A stretch of 64,000 bases of DNA from Anisus vortex (taxonomy: Eukaryota > Mollusca > Gastropoda > Planorbidae): contig OX421499.1 in assembly GCA_949126835.1 (NCBI GenBank), forward strand, positions 9,647,069 through 9,711,068, written 5' to 3'. A program made the translations under genes and the position numbers. Numbering within the stretch: the first letter of the stretch is position 1; every line of letters begins with the position of its first letter. Below the pieces are notes generated by a model that did not search any database, was not told the DNA's origin, and saw nothing but the letters and a program-made list of their open reading frames with translations. This document shows positions 11,537 to 21,627 of this stretch, one piece after another.

Positions 11537-12546
11537 CAGGGGTCGACAACCTACGGCATGCGTGCCACACTTAGCACGCTGAGCAAATTTCAACGGCACG
11601 CGAAATAACTTTTTATTTGTTCTAATTTACCGTACTTTTAATCTAATTCCGGATTCCTTGGGTCTGTTCTGTCATTCCACGACGAAGAATGTTGATGATA
11701 GCGGCTAAAAGAGACTCTTACATATAATATATCACATGATCTCGAATTTCTTTCAGATTTTCCCGCAAATCGTCACATTCCGATGCCCATTTTTCGAATG
11801 TTTAATATGAAAAAAAATGCCCTTATCCAAATCTAAGTAGTTTGTAGTAAGAACAAGCCAGCAAGGCTTGATGTGTTATTTAAACATGAGTCCATTAATT
11901 TGAAACGTTGTATAGAAAACGTCGCATTGAGTGCTTCAATGTACTTCTGAAAACGCTCATCTATCTTAATTTGCCTTAAATTAGTTAAATGTTTTGAAAT
12001 GGATCTCACAGCAAGATATGTCCAGTTTAAATCTATTGCAGTGGCCAATACTTCTAGTGCTTTTCGACCCCGTCCTTGTAAATGCATGTTCAACTCACTG
12101 AAACGAGTCACCATGTCATGCAGAAACATCGGTGTCAACAGTAAGTTCTTATCATTCAATACAGGCAATGTTGTTTTTTTTTCAGCAAGATACACCTTAA
12201 TTGCTTTTAGTAAAAAAAACGAATCTATCCAAGACTTTACCAATACTCCGTATCACTTTATTCTAGAAGAGACTTGAGAAACTATAAAATTGACCATCTT
12301 AACAATAGATTCAATCACAGATCGCAAGTGCAATGATGAGAGCTTTGCATACAAACATTCCTGAACTAAAACTGTCGATGTCCAGTTTAATTCTCATGTA
12401 GTTTACCAGGCAGCATCAATTAATTATGATGACGTACGTTATTTTACCTTGCATTTAAAAAAAATCTTCTTGGGGTCTCTCGCGTGCCACTGGAAATCGT
12501 TCTGAGTACCAAGTGTGGCACGCGTGACTTAGGTTGCCGACTCTTG
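11537..12546 (-). mobile_element. hAT transposon, internally deleted
   Basis: A 1,010-bp element. The left end CAGGGGTCGACAACCT and right end AGGTTGCCGACTCTTG are imperfect inverted repeats, extended by matching subterminal GCGTGCCACACTT motifs. The putative 8-bp flanks (GCCCAGGC at 11529, GACTATAC at 12547) agree at only 4 of 8 positions, so the insertion is old or the flank has changed. It keeps a transposase fragment and shares its ends with the short MITEs at 21417, 29870 and 45229. Confidence 0.85.
11833..12243 (-). pseudogene. hAT transposase fragment
   Basis: 136-residue minus-strand frame. It contains LAEKKTTLPVLNDKNLL and then FLHDMVTRFSELNMHLQGRG, which correspond to the mid-region of BED/SCAND3-type hAT transposases (LNELNLKLQGKG in relatives, compare [12 protein letters not shown] in the 8288 element). 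The N-terminal BED finger, the DGA catalytic motif and the C-terminal dimerisation domain are absent. This is a remnant left by internal deletion, not a working enzyme. Confidence 0.85.
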
Positions 12547-12660
12547 GACTATACTATCCAGAAACTAGCTCAAAACCTAGTTTATAAGAATCATCACTAA
12601 ATTTACATATGTTATGATTGCATATACTGCAAAAAAACAAAAGCCCACAGCTCAGCAGCC

Positions 12661-13125
12661 TGGTTAGTATAATAATAATAAGTGTATTTATATAGCGCTT
12701 CTAAGAAATTTAATGAAAGATCAGAGCGCATTTAACATTGAGCAACACAAACATGCATAGATAAATTTTTTTATACAAGAACACAGATATAATAAATAAT
12801 TATCTAGGCTAAATCTGTATAAATTTATTTTATGATTCTATCAAAGGATATAGAGATAATTGATAACATTAAAACTGAACAAACATAGGGCAAAGCCAAT
12901 AAACATCGAATTAACCGACTTAATATAAAACAAAACAGTAAGGGTCAAAAAATGTTTCACGCATGTAAATGCTAAAATAATGTGTTTTTTTTTCAAGTTC
13001 TTTTTAAACGTGACGATAAAACCTAACTTTCCTGCCTGATTTGGATGGGGATCGGATTCCATACTTTTGGGCCACATGTAGAGAAGGCTCTCATACAAAG
13101 GTCGTCAAGGAGCAGTGTCCTCACA
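12661..13125 (-). mobile_element. Non-LTR retrotransposon 3' end
   Basis: On the minus strand, starting near 13125, translation gives MRAFSTCGPKVWNPIPIQIR. This matches the RSFS-x-APxLWNSLP-type sequence that follows the reverse transcriptase in many LINEs. After a +1 shift it continues as VTFKKNLKKKHIILAF, the usual C-terminal FKxxLKxxLF end. A 3' UTR follows with GAAGCGCTATATAAATAC and a TTATTATTATTA tail near 12668. Copies are typically 5'-truncated, as here. The family (CR1/L2/Jockey-like) cannot be decided by eye. Confidence 0.8.
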
Positions 13126-13418
13126 TAAGGGAGGGGGCAGAGGGGGCATATGCCCTGGGGCAACACTTTTAGGGGCGGCACATATAGTCGAAATATAGCA
13201 CTAAACAAAGCAGCAAGGGGGCGTCGCTGAAACTTTTGCCCTGCGGCGCTACATAGGCTTGTATATTATTATGTCAAGAAGAAACAGGGGCACCTGCAGA
13301 AGCGAGGAGTCAACCGAAGAATATAGCATTATTTTATTAAGTTTGTAGATAACGGAACAAATCAGGAAAGTGAAAAAAATCACAAAATATCTGCTTCTAG
13401 ATTGGTTTATCCCAAGCG
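13126..13418. other. Unannotated G-rich then AT-rich stretch
   Basis: Nothing recognised beyond a G-rich patch, GGAGGGGGCAGAGGGGGCAT, at 13132 and following. Confidence 0.4.
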
Positions 13419-13473
13419 ACCCAGCTGTAAAGACCCAGCTGTAAGGACCCAGCTGTAGGACCCAGCTGTAAGG
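13419..13473. repeat. 14-15-bp tandem repeat, 4 copies
   Basis: Unit GACCCAGCTGTAAG with one-base length variation. It contains the palindrome CAGCTG. Confidence 0.85.
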
Positions 13474-13807
13474 AAACTCTATAGAACATTTTTTTCTTTT
13501 CTTCTCTATTTCATGAAAACAGAAAAAAAAACACAGCCAATGTATTAAAACTGATTACGAAACAAATTGTCTGTCAGGCATTCAATTGAGTTCGACGCAG
13601 ACGTATGGCAGCCTCAAATCATTAAGCATGCTACATAAATCTTTTTAATCAGCAGGGGGTTCCCAAGTCTGATGAACGTTTAAAGGAAAAGATGGAAACA
13701 TAAGATCAATTAAAATAAGGTCACACAATACACGTAGGCCGCAGCACACAGACATAAAATAAAATTGCAATAAATGATTAACGGGTTTGAAAATTAAATG
13801 AAGAAAG

Positions 13808-13900
13808 ACGATTGGCCGAGACGCCGCTAGTGACGTCAGCGCGCTGTTCCGTCGTTTCCTCGTTTTTAAATAAGGGGCGGTAAATCAAGAAGTGTTTGGT
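13808..13900 (+). promoter_or_regulatory. CpG-rich promoter-like patch with CRE site
   Basis: Within AT-rich DNA this stretch is locally CpG-dense. It shows an inverted CCAAT box (GATTGGCCGAG), a perfect cAMP-response element palindrome (TGACGTCA, about 13832-13839) followed by GCGCGC, and downstream TTTTTAAATAAGG. No gene is identifiable downstream, so promoter function is inference only. Confidence 0.25.
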
Positions 13901-13956
13901 GTCATCAGGGTCCCACCCGTTAACAAGGTGGCGGAGAGGTTATCTATAATCTAGCA

Positions 13957-13999
13957 CAGAGGGCGGCAACCTACGGACCGCATGCCAGACTTTTGTGTG
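13957..13999. mobile_element. hAT terminal fragment
   Basis: CAGAGGGCGGCAACCTACGG and then GCATGCCAGACTTTTGTGTG matches the left terminus of the 11537 element and its MITEs. I did not find the matching right end, so this is a solo end. Confidence 0.6.
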
Positions 14000-14223
14000 T
14001 TATTTTCTATCCTGCCATAATAATCCTTTCAAAAAATATCTTTAAAAGAAAAAAAAAATCTAGACGAGTCAACTATTCATATTTCTACCTGTTACAGTTT
14101 TACAGGATACAGCTCTGCAGGATGCTATCAGTTAAATATTTCTGCTATATGAAATTTTCATTAAAAACAAAGTTAAACAAAATTTCTTCATTAGCAAATT
14201 TTTTTTTCGATGAATGTTGTAAT

Positions 14224-14305
14224 TGGCAACAAGTCTATGTGCCGAATTTCAGTTTGATAGGATGACGGGAAGTGGGTCAATTAGCCTGCCGATGACTTTT
14301 TTAGC
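14224..14305. repeat. Dispersed repeat, copy 1
   Basis: Shares ATGTGCCGAATTTCAG-like text, the core GGATGACGGGAAGTGGG with CAATTAGCC, and a downstream AGCCAGAAA with 62470-62575. The class is unknown. Confidence 0.6.
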
Positions 14306-15204
14306 CAGAAAGTCACAAAGAAAGTTTGGCAAAGTTAATTAATAAAAAAATGATTTAAATACAATAGCCAATGACTTTTACATAAACATTATGTTATGTA
14401 TTCGTTAAGTTTCTATTATGTCCTCTACGCCAGACTAACATACACCGCCAACATGGGAGTAGCCTACGGGGAAAGTTTTGCAGCAGTGGCGAAATGATGT
14501 CAAGGTTAAGTAAGGAAGGTGGGGGAGGGGGAACATGCAAATTAACGTATTTTGAAGTAAATTTTAATATTTTTACAAATTTAGCCAATTGTGAGGGGGT
14601 GGGGGGGCATTTGTCATACCTTGCCCCCCTCCCCACCTTTTCCTCAATAGACACCCAAGACTACAACGCACAACCCTATAGGCTACTGCTCTTCATAAAC
14701 TATAATTTTACAATGACTTTGTTATCCAATTCTTACACAGTGTCTACGAGCGGGAGATGTGTATGTGTGTCTGTGGGAGGAGGGGCGGAGGCAGACCTCT
14801 CGTTCACTTCCGTCTTAAAGACCTTCTCAAAGTGGCCTGCTAATGGCCTAATGACCTTAACGCATCACTGAGCCCTTCGGGAAGATCTTTACAGCTTTTA
14901 ATACACACCTGAGAATTTCAGGCTACCGTGTCCTCTGGGTAGGTCTGGGGGTTTCTGGATATTTATGGGTGTTTCTGTGGTTTTCTAGGTATTTCTGTGT
15001 ATTTCATGCGTTTTTTCAACAACAAAAAAAAGTTCATATATTATATATACAACTTTGGGTGCTTATACACTTGGTGGACATTGGTGGACGCAGTGTTTTC
15101 GTATGTTATTCCACGGTATAAAAACAAACCTGTTAATCCTACATTTAAAATAAAAACATCAAATATTTGTTCTTGAAAGAAATAAAAAAGAAAAAAACAG
15201 TTGT
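14306..15204. other. Unannotated stretch
   Basis: No gene supported. G-rich and C-rich runs lie at 14518-14532, 14593-14608 and 14623-14636. Short GTTTCTGTG/ATTTCTGTG steps at 14949-15003 look like a degenerate simple repeat. Confidence 0.45.
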
Positions 15205-15283
15205 TTTGATTGTGTAGCCGGGTCGGAAGTAGTTTGTTATGACAGAGCGAGTCATGATTGTGTAGCCGGGTCGGAAGTAGTTT
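15205..15283. repeat. 48-bp satellite, left segment
   Basis: About 1.6 units of a 48-bp repeat (GTCATGATTGTGTAGCCGGG and TCGGAAGTAGTTTGTTATGA). The array stops at GTAGTTT against the element starting at 15284 and resumes at 17805 on its far side. Confidence 0.9.
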
Positions 15284-15697
15284 GGGGACGTCCATTAATT
15301 ACGTCAACAATTTTTAGGCGATTTTTACCTCCCCCCCTCCCCCTTGTCAACAACTGTCAAACTTTCAGAGAACCCCCCTATATAATTACGTCAACAATCG
15401 GTTACCCCCCCCCCCCCCCTCAAAACAAGTAACACAATTTTAGACACTTGCTTTTATGTTTAAAATAGATTTAAAACGGAAGGGTGTATACTATAATTAA
15501 ATGTAATGCATTTTAAAACTTGTTAAAAGGATTTCTAATTGACTATAATTCTCATATGTTTACAATTGTTCTTTTCATATAATATTTAATCATGTCTAGT
15601 TCTACGTTTCACTAAAATAGCTTTTGGTACAATGTTAATTTTCAAGTAGTTTAGGGGGAAATCGTGCACCAGTTGTAAATTAGCCTTCTATTTAAAC

Positions 15698-16409
15698 TAG
15701 GTATGTTAACAGAAAACCGGATTCTGGTTTTGAAACCGAAAACCAGTTTTGATTTTCAAAACTGGATTTCGGTTTCTTGGTTGGGAGGTAGGCCTAATCA
15801 TTATTTTGTTTCTTTTTTTCCAAATACCAACTATGGCTTGCGATAAAAACAACATCAAACCAAATGTTAAGTTACAGTTACAATCCTTTGTGTCAGAAAA
15901 TTTTGAAAAAACGTCTTTAACGATGGCTCGTTGTAAACTAAGTTCCCAACAGATAATTCAGATATGCAGGAGCGGTGGCAGTACCACTGGATTGCCTACG
16001 CATCTGCGTACTAAGCATCCTGGATTAACATCGTCATCCTCTTCATATGCTTTTTAATATCATGGTCAACGATAATTGCAAATTTGATTATCACTATTGA
16101 AAGCTATTATCAGTTTTAATCAATTAGCCCAGATTTTTTTTTATTCTAAAGAATTTAATGGTAAAGTGTAGAAAATAATATTGTATTCAAAGAATTCAAC
16201 CTCTTGAATGCCGTGCAAAGACTAATTAAATTGGAACTATTTTTCAAATACACCTACAAAACTACGCACATTTGACTTTTCCGGCCTGTAACTTGTGACA
16301 TTGCGAGTGAAAAGGGGGGGGGGGGAGGAGAGGAACCAAAATCCAGTTTTTAACCGGTTTTATAGAACCGAAAACCGGTTTTGAAGAAAACCCGGTTTTA
16401 ACATACCTA
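15698..16409 (+). mobile_element. Small hAT element with BED-finger fragment
   Basis: 712 bp. The termini TAGGTATGTTAACAGAAAAC and CCGGTTTTAACATACCTA are inverted repeats. The subterminal regions are full of AAACCGG/CCGGTTT steps. The 8-bp flanks ATTTAAAC and ATTGTAGC agree at 5 of 8 positions. A second, truncated copy is at 22140-22485, and the same type of end bounds 18814-19814. Confidence 0.8.
15833..16057 (+). pseudogene. BED zinc-finger N-terminus of a hAT transposase
   Basis: Starts at MACDKNNIKPNV, the same start that reappears on the minus strand at 22231. About 75 residues are open. Toward the end, ARCKLSSQQI and then GGSTTGLPTHLRTKHPG match a BED finger: Gly-Ser-Thr-Thr-x-Leu-x-x-His-Leu-x-x-x-His is clear, while the second cysteine of the CxxC pair is Ser here (CKLS). 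The rest of the transposase is missing. This is a remnant of a DNA-binding domain, probably non-functional because of the lost zinc ligand and truncation. Confidence 0.8.
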
Positions 16410-16969
16410 ATTGTAGCCATATGTTCACTATTCCTTCTGACATTATTGTCCACACACACACATTATATACACACGGTAGTTGTTTTCCCTGTCCCTCTAC
16501 CCTGCTCTATCTGCCACTGATACTAATATATTTTTATCTCATTAAATTTTTACAGAAAATTAGAAATGAAAACGTAAAAATTACTAAATATGTAGCCTAA
16601 TCGACCTAATTATAATGTTTCACCTATTATAACGTAGTGAGCAAAAATATATTAGTTTATATATCAGAATTAGGGATGTTAAAAGGAAATAAGGTAGGCC
16701 AAGTATTTCGTACTTCATGGGTTGGGCCAAGAATTATTTTTATGAGGGAAATATTTTTAAATAACCATGTTGGATTCACAAAATTAACTTCATTCAATGC
16801 TTTGCAAACATTAGTTATAGTCTCGGCGAGGGCCTATTATTGTTTTTAGTTCTATTGTCAAACCCAGCCATCGCTTACATGGCTTATATAACGAACGCCG
16901 GACTCTGGCGCCTAGCCTAATTTAGATGTACTGAGCCTTTGTTATTCCAGCCACCATGTCTCGCTAGAC
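16410..16969. other. Interior of the 2.5-kb element, unannotated
   Basis: No gene supported. The 70-residue plus frame at 16637-16849 has no recognised domain. Confidence 0.4.
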
Positions 16970-17433
16970 TAGGGTTGCCAGATGTCCGGCAAAAGGAGGA
17001 CATGTCCTTCTATTTAGACTCTTGTCCTCCGTCCGGCAGGCAAAGCACAATACCTTTAAACTGTCCAGCTTTAGTAATATTTTATGTTTTGTAGACATAA
17101 AAACAAATAAATTTTAAAATTAGTATTGACATGTTAAGAATATGATCATTTGTACAAGAAAAGAATTATCCGTTTTTTTAGAAGACTCATGCATAAGCTT
17201 TAAAGTCGCCCAACTAAATGCAAGCTGCCTTTCAGCCTACATTGAATTTATGTTATTTTTAATAAAACTGTTTCTTGCACAGTTTACCAGTACGCATTTA
17301 AACTTAGTGGCAGTTCTTGTAATAAAATTATACTGATTGCGGGCTAAATGCGAAACTATGCAATTGAAACACAATGTCCTCCTTTTTGACTCTCGGTGTC
17401 CTCCTTTTGACACCCATGTGTCTGGCAACCCTA
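16970..17433. mobile_element. hAT-like MITE with TAGGGTTGCCAGA ends
   Basis: 464 bp. The left end TAGGGTTGCCAGATGTCCGG and right end CATGTGTCTGGCAACCCTA are inverted repeats, with additional inverted GGAGGACA/TGTCCTCC subterminal motifs. The 8-bp flanks CGCTAGAC and CAATAGAC match at 6 of 8. A related 267-bp copy is nested at 19180-19446. Confidence 0.85.
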
Positions 17434-17804
17434 CAATAGACAGCGAAGGTGAGGTTTTCTACAATTGGTCGGTCACTTTGCCTTCCTAACAATTGCATTA
17501 ATTTCCACCCATACATAGATCTACAAACTAGCAAGATGGACACAAAAAGGTATATCAAATGTAGTTTCCATAATTGATATATTTGTATTAACGTAAAACT
17601 ATGTTGTTAATGTTATCTATGTAAGTTTAACAGGACAAATGTAGAATTTAGTACTAAATTTTGTATCATTATTTACTTCATAAAAAGTAACACTGTTGAC
17701 GTCAACTTTTCTTGACCTCCCCCCCTCCCCCATGTCAACAATTGTCAAACTTTTTCAGACCCCCCCTCCCCCCTATTTTGTTGACGTAATTAATGGACGT
17801 CCCC

Positions 17805-17933
17805 TTTGTTATGACAGAGCGAGTCATGATTGTGTAGCCGGGTCGGAAGTAGTTTGTTATGACAGAGCGAGTCATGATTGTGTAGCCGGGTCGGAAGTAG
17901 TTTGTTATGACAGAGCGAGTCATCAAAATAGAC
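17805..17933. repeat. 48-bp satellite, right segment
   Basis: About 2.7 units of the same 48-bp repeat as 15205-15283, nearly identical between units. It continues in phase across the 15284-17804 insertion. Confidence 0.92.
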
Positions 17934-18534
17934 TTGCTTCTCGGTCAACTTGGTACGTTTGTGTTTATCTTCTACCTGAAGCCAAAACATTTTTTTTTAA
18001 ATATTATACTTTTTAAAAACAATATGTTTATAGAGGCAAATAATGATTACTTAAAAACTTCAATGAAATCTAAAGTAAAGAGGTTTTTATTGTAACTTTT
18101 TTACAATTTATTAGCGCGTGTTACATTCAGCGGGGTGGATAAACCGTCCAGTTAAACAAGCAAGCTCTTATTGGCATCAAATGTCAGGGTTGGTGCGTGA
18201 CATAGAAATTGTACATATTTTCATTTGCAAAAATGTTGTCTTTGTTTCATGGCCCACAGTGTGCAAAGTTGCAGATGCCATAAATAAAGGGCCACGAATT
18301 TCAATACAAATTATATTACAGATATCTGCAATGATTTCATAAAAGTAAAAAAAAAGAACGCCCAGAAAGTGAAGACCTCCGCCAAGAATCATGGCCAAGA
18401 ACAGTGAAAGCTAAGCAAACACATTATCTCCCCTTCCAGCATTAATGAAAGCAAGACATAATAAAACTTTGGATGCAATCTGTGAAAATGTTTATTCCAA
18501 CTATGCAACGTTAGAGTAAAAACAAAGGGGACAT
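17934..18534. other. Unannotated stretch
   Basis: No gene supported. The open frames of 74 and 73 residues on opposite strands at 18118-18398 have no recognised domain. The last 8 bases (GGGGACAT) are the left target duplication of the next element. Confidence 0.5.
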
Positions 18535-18813
18535 TAGAGACCGACCGAAAACAAATTTTTAGTTTCGGCCGAAAACGAAACCATACCGAATATTATACAT
18601 TGACTTTTGGCCGAAACCGAAGCAGAAACCAAAAGTTTAACTACAACTTCGGCCGAAACCGAAAAATAAACCGAAAATGCGAAACAAAAGATTTCAAAAG
18701 ACTGCACATTTATGTGTAATATTAACTAGTTTATGGGCACTCTATTTGAGTAAACCATTCTTTGGAGTGATTAAATAATTCGTTATTATTAACTTCAGTC
18801 TTCTACTTCACAT

Positions 18814-19814
18814 TAGGGATGTTAATATCCTTTTTTTTTCTCAAAACCTATTTTCGGTTCTAAATATTATATTTTTTTTTACCCATTTTCTCTTCCCCCT
18901 CTCCGCCCCCGGGCAAAGTAAGTTATAGTTTGGAAAAGACAAATTTGCATTGATTATACTAAAAAAATAATGCGAAGGACCATTGATCCTTAGAACGTGG
19001 TGAAATCTTTGTAAAAAAACATAGTTGATTTTGGATTAGCAGAAGTCATAAGCTCTAGTGTCATGAATTTAGACCTTTATAATTATAATATAGACTATAT
19101 CAGTAGATGTTAGATCTATATGTTACACACATTAAAGGAATATTTGTAGAATATGAATAAAATCCCAGACACATCTATCTAGGGTTGACAGAACTCCGGC
19201 AAGAAAATTAACCGTTTTTGAAAAGAACCTTACATGCTCTGCAAAGTTGTTGTTTTTTAAATTGCCCAAGCTGCTTCTCAATCTACATTAAATAAAATGT
19301 TGGGTCAGTTTTACTAAAAGGCCTATACAATTATTGACATCTAATGTAATAAAACTGAACTGATCGTGGATTGTGAAACACTAAATCTGTCATTCTTTTT
19401 GTCTCTCTATGTCCTCCTTTTGAAGTCCAAGTATCTGGCAACCTTATGTCTATCGGTCTGTTTGTCTGTTAAAGGAGCGTTCAGCATCAGTGTGGAAATT
19501 CCATTTTTGTTTGTTTTCGAATACGTAGATCAAATGTCTGTACCAACGACTAGCGTTTGCATCTGCATTATCTGTTGTATGTGCTTGTATCGCAAATTCA
19601 CAAGCAATAGTCGAAATTCGAAAAAAACAACACCAAAAAAACTATAAGTCGCCTCTGTCAAACGAGTATTTGAAAGGAATATAATGTTAAGAAATAGTTT
19701 TATGCTAATCAAACAGGGTGTACAAATATTTATTCAGATAAAAAGATAAATAAATCGTGGGACACAGTTATGAATGATTTCCTCCCGAAATCCCGTTTTC
19801 GTTTAACATCCCTA
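18814..19814. mobile_element. hAT-like element (TAGGGATGTTAA ends), middle shell
   Basis: 1,001 bp. The left end TAGGGATGTTAA and right end TTAACATCCCTA are inverted. The 8-bp flanks CTTCACAT (18806) and CTTCACAC (19815) match at 7 of 8. The paralogue near 32644 carries the single unoccupied site CTTCACAC. It contains the MITE 19180-19446. Confidence 0.92.
19180..19446. mobile_element. hAT-like MITE, innermost shell
   Basis: 267 bp. The left end TAGGGTTGACAGAACTCCGG and right end AAGTATCTGGCAACCTTA are related to the ends of 16970-17433, including the GTCCTCCTTTTGA subterminal motif. The 8-bp flanks CATCTATC (19172) and TGTCTATC (19447) match at 6 of 8. Confidence 0.85.
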
Positions 19815-20326
19815 CTTCACACAGATTAATTCACAACAGTTTAACTAAATGAAAGTATCAATAAGTAGAGTAATAGATGCAGGAATAGCCTAGCATTTTG
19901 AATTTTGAAAGTTAAAATAAGATATTCGGCTGATGACCGAAAGACAATATCAGTTTCAGCCGAAACCGTAAACAAACCGAAAACTAATCTTTTGCCTTCG
20001 GCCGAAACCGAATTCACACCGAAAAAGGGTTTTTGCCTATTTTCGGAGCCGAAACCGAAACCGAAGCCGAATATCGGTTGGTCTCTAGGACACATACACA
20101 TACACACACATAATAAGCTTATATAGCTAAAAAAACACATATATAAATATATATACAGAACCACGCCAATTAAAAAAAAGCATCATTAAGATAAGTAAAA
20201 TTAGTAATGAGTTACCCTTTCCAAATGTAGACATTGTACTTCGTTGACAACGTTAATAATGGTCGATAAATAATTGTTTTTTTAAGGTTTATGATGGTTT
20301 TTATTTTGAATATCATATATCAGTAG

Positions 20327-20556
20327 TATCCCGTTGGACCAAATTGATCCATAGGGCCGGTGAAGCAGCGTTCATCAGTTTCTGTGGCCACGGCATACTC
20401 AGTACTATCAAAACTAAGGTCAGGTCCCCCACAGACCTGGGTAGTCTCAGGTAAGCCCTCCAGACTCGGGAAAATGTCCTAGCCATCACCAGGATTCGAA
20501 CCCAGGACCTTTGGTACGCCAGCCAAACGCGCTGCCGCACGGCCACCGTGCCCTCT
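20327..20556 (-). repeat. tRNA-derived SINE, near complete, with 12-bp target duplication
   Basis: The minus strand begins with GGGCACGGTGGCCGTGCGGC (A-box region), then a B box GGGTTCGAATCC, CTGAGACTACCCAGG, CACAGAAACTGATGAACGCT, and CAATTTGGTCCAACGGGATA at the 3' end. The direct repeats ATATATCAGTAG (20315-20326 and 20557-20568) are perfect over 12 bases. It is the clearest full copy in the window. Confidence 0.92.
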
Positions 20557-20568
20557 ATATATCAGTAG

Positions 20569-21232
20569 AGCACCATTAAGAGCCTAAAATCTCTACAGAT
20601 CTTTATTCCAGCCCTGGCTAGAAGGAAAAGAGTTTCATGCTAAATCTGGCAACAATGCTGAAATCATCTTGCAAAACATCTAAGCAAGACATTTTTTTTC
20701 TCATTTAGGAAAAATCAAGCCAAAATAAAATACAAACAAAATAATCTTTTGGCCGTTTTTTCAGCGAGATTAGAATCGCATAAATGGAAAAACAAAGTAA
20801 AAACAAAACTATAAAAACTCCAAGCATCCTGCATGTATTATATCCTGGGACAAAGGAAAGATGATGGAACGATGAGGCTGAATATGTTTCATATTCCTTC
20901 CTTCCTTCCGTGGCCCGATGGCTTTATAATACATGGCACGAAATCTGTTTTGTTTTGTTTCTTGTATGTATGTGTGTGTGTGTATGTGTGTGTATGTCAT
21001 TTGTGTATGCCATGTGCGTATGGATGTGTGTATATGTTTATGTATTATATACACATTCATGTACATCTTCTTATTTGAGTGTGTGTTTGAGTGTGTGTGT
21101 GTGCATATAAGTATAGTTTTTCTAAAAATAGTTATTTTAATGCTTATACGTATGTGTTGTTTTATACAAATACAACACCCGAGAACAGCATTGCAGGGAT
21201 TTCAATTGATTCGCAAAGTCTTCAGGCGTGTA
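20569..21232. other. Unannotated stretch with GT-rich tract
   Basis: No gene supported. A GT-rich simple tract (TGTGTGTATG and similar) spans about 20965-21105 and creates open frames on both strands. Confidence 0.5.
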
Positions 21233-21234
21233 TA

Positions 21235-21267
<33 letters not shown>

Positions 21268-21288
21268 TGCTCTCTTTCTCTCTCTCAC
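21233..21288. repeat. (TC)n microsatellite
   Basis: TCTC repeat with minor interruptions. Confidence 0.95.
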
Positions 21289-21416
21289 ATACAAACGGCA
21301 TTTACATTTATTGGTTATGATTGTATGTATGCATAGTCGTATCATGAATTTCCCATAAGTTCTCCGATTACCCAAAAACATACACAGAAACAATTTCAAT
21401 TTTAACTACACTAGAC

Positions 21417-21619
21417 CTACGTGTAAACTACGTAACGCGTGCCAGACTTAGCACGCAGAGCGATTTCCAATGGCACGGGGAGACCCACAAAAAAGGCATT
21501 TCAAGTCTATTCTACACAAAAATAAATAATAGAACAGGATGACGTTTATGATATTGGCACGCTGAATGAATTAGAAATCCTACTTCGACACGCTGTTATC
21601 AAAAGGTTGCCTATCCTTG
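21417..21619. mobile_element. hAT MITE, about 203 bp, perfect target duplication
   Basis: The 8-bp target duplication CACTAGAC (21409-21416 and 21620-21627) is perfect. The internal landmarks GCGTGCCAGACTTAGCACGC and CAATGGCACG at the left, and GGCACGCTGAATGAATTAG and ATCAAAAGGTTGCC at the right, match the MITE at 45229 and, in part, the ends of 11537-12546. The extreme left terminus has diverged. Confidence 0.9.
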
Positions 21620-21627
21620 CACTAGAC

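Larger units (their letters stand above)
15284..17804. mobile_element. 2.5-kb element with 27-bp terminal inverted repeats, class uncertain
   Basis: The left end GGGGACGTCCATTAATTACG and right end CGTAATTAATGGACGTCCCC belong to a perfect 27-bp inverted repeat. The flanks read AGTTT before and TTTGTTA after, within the same 48-bp satellite, so a 3-bp TTT target duplication is likely. Both subterminal regions also share C-rich text plus TGTCAACAA-TGTCAAACTTT in direct orientation. An alternative reading is therefore a small MITE split by later insertion. It carries two hAT-like insertions (15698-16409, 16970-17433) and no recognisable transposase of its own. A 3-bp duplication is compatible with several DNA transposon superfamilies, and I do not assign one. 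Confidence 0.75.
18535..20087. mobile_element. hAT-like element (TAGAGACC ends), outer shell of a triple nest
   Basis: The left end TAGAGACCGACCGAAAAC and right end ATCGGTTGGTCTCTA are inverted repeats. Subterminal regions consist of many CCGAAA/TTTCGG steps. The 8-bp flanks GGGGACAT (18527) and GGACACAT (20088) match at 6 of 8. Without its 1-kb insert it would be about 545 bp, close to the 436-bp paralogue at 32441-32876. It has no transposase, so it is non-autonomous. Confidence 0.9.

Noticed and set aside
11367..11582. 71- and 64-residue frames on opposite strands
   Set aside because: Run into the left end of the hAT element at 11537; no domain and mutual overlap.
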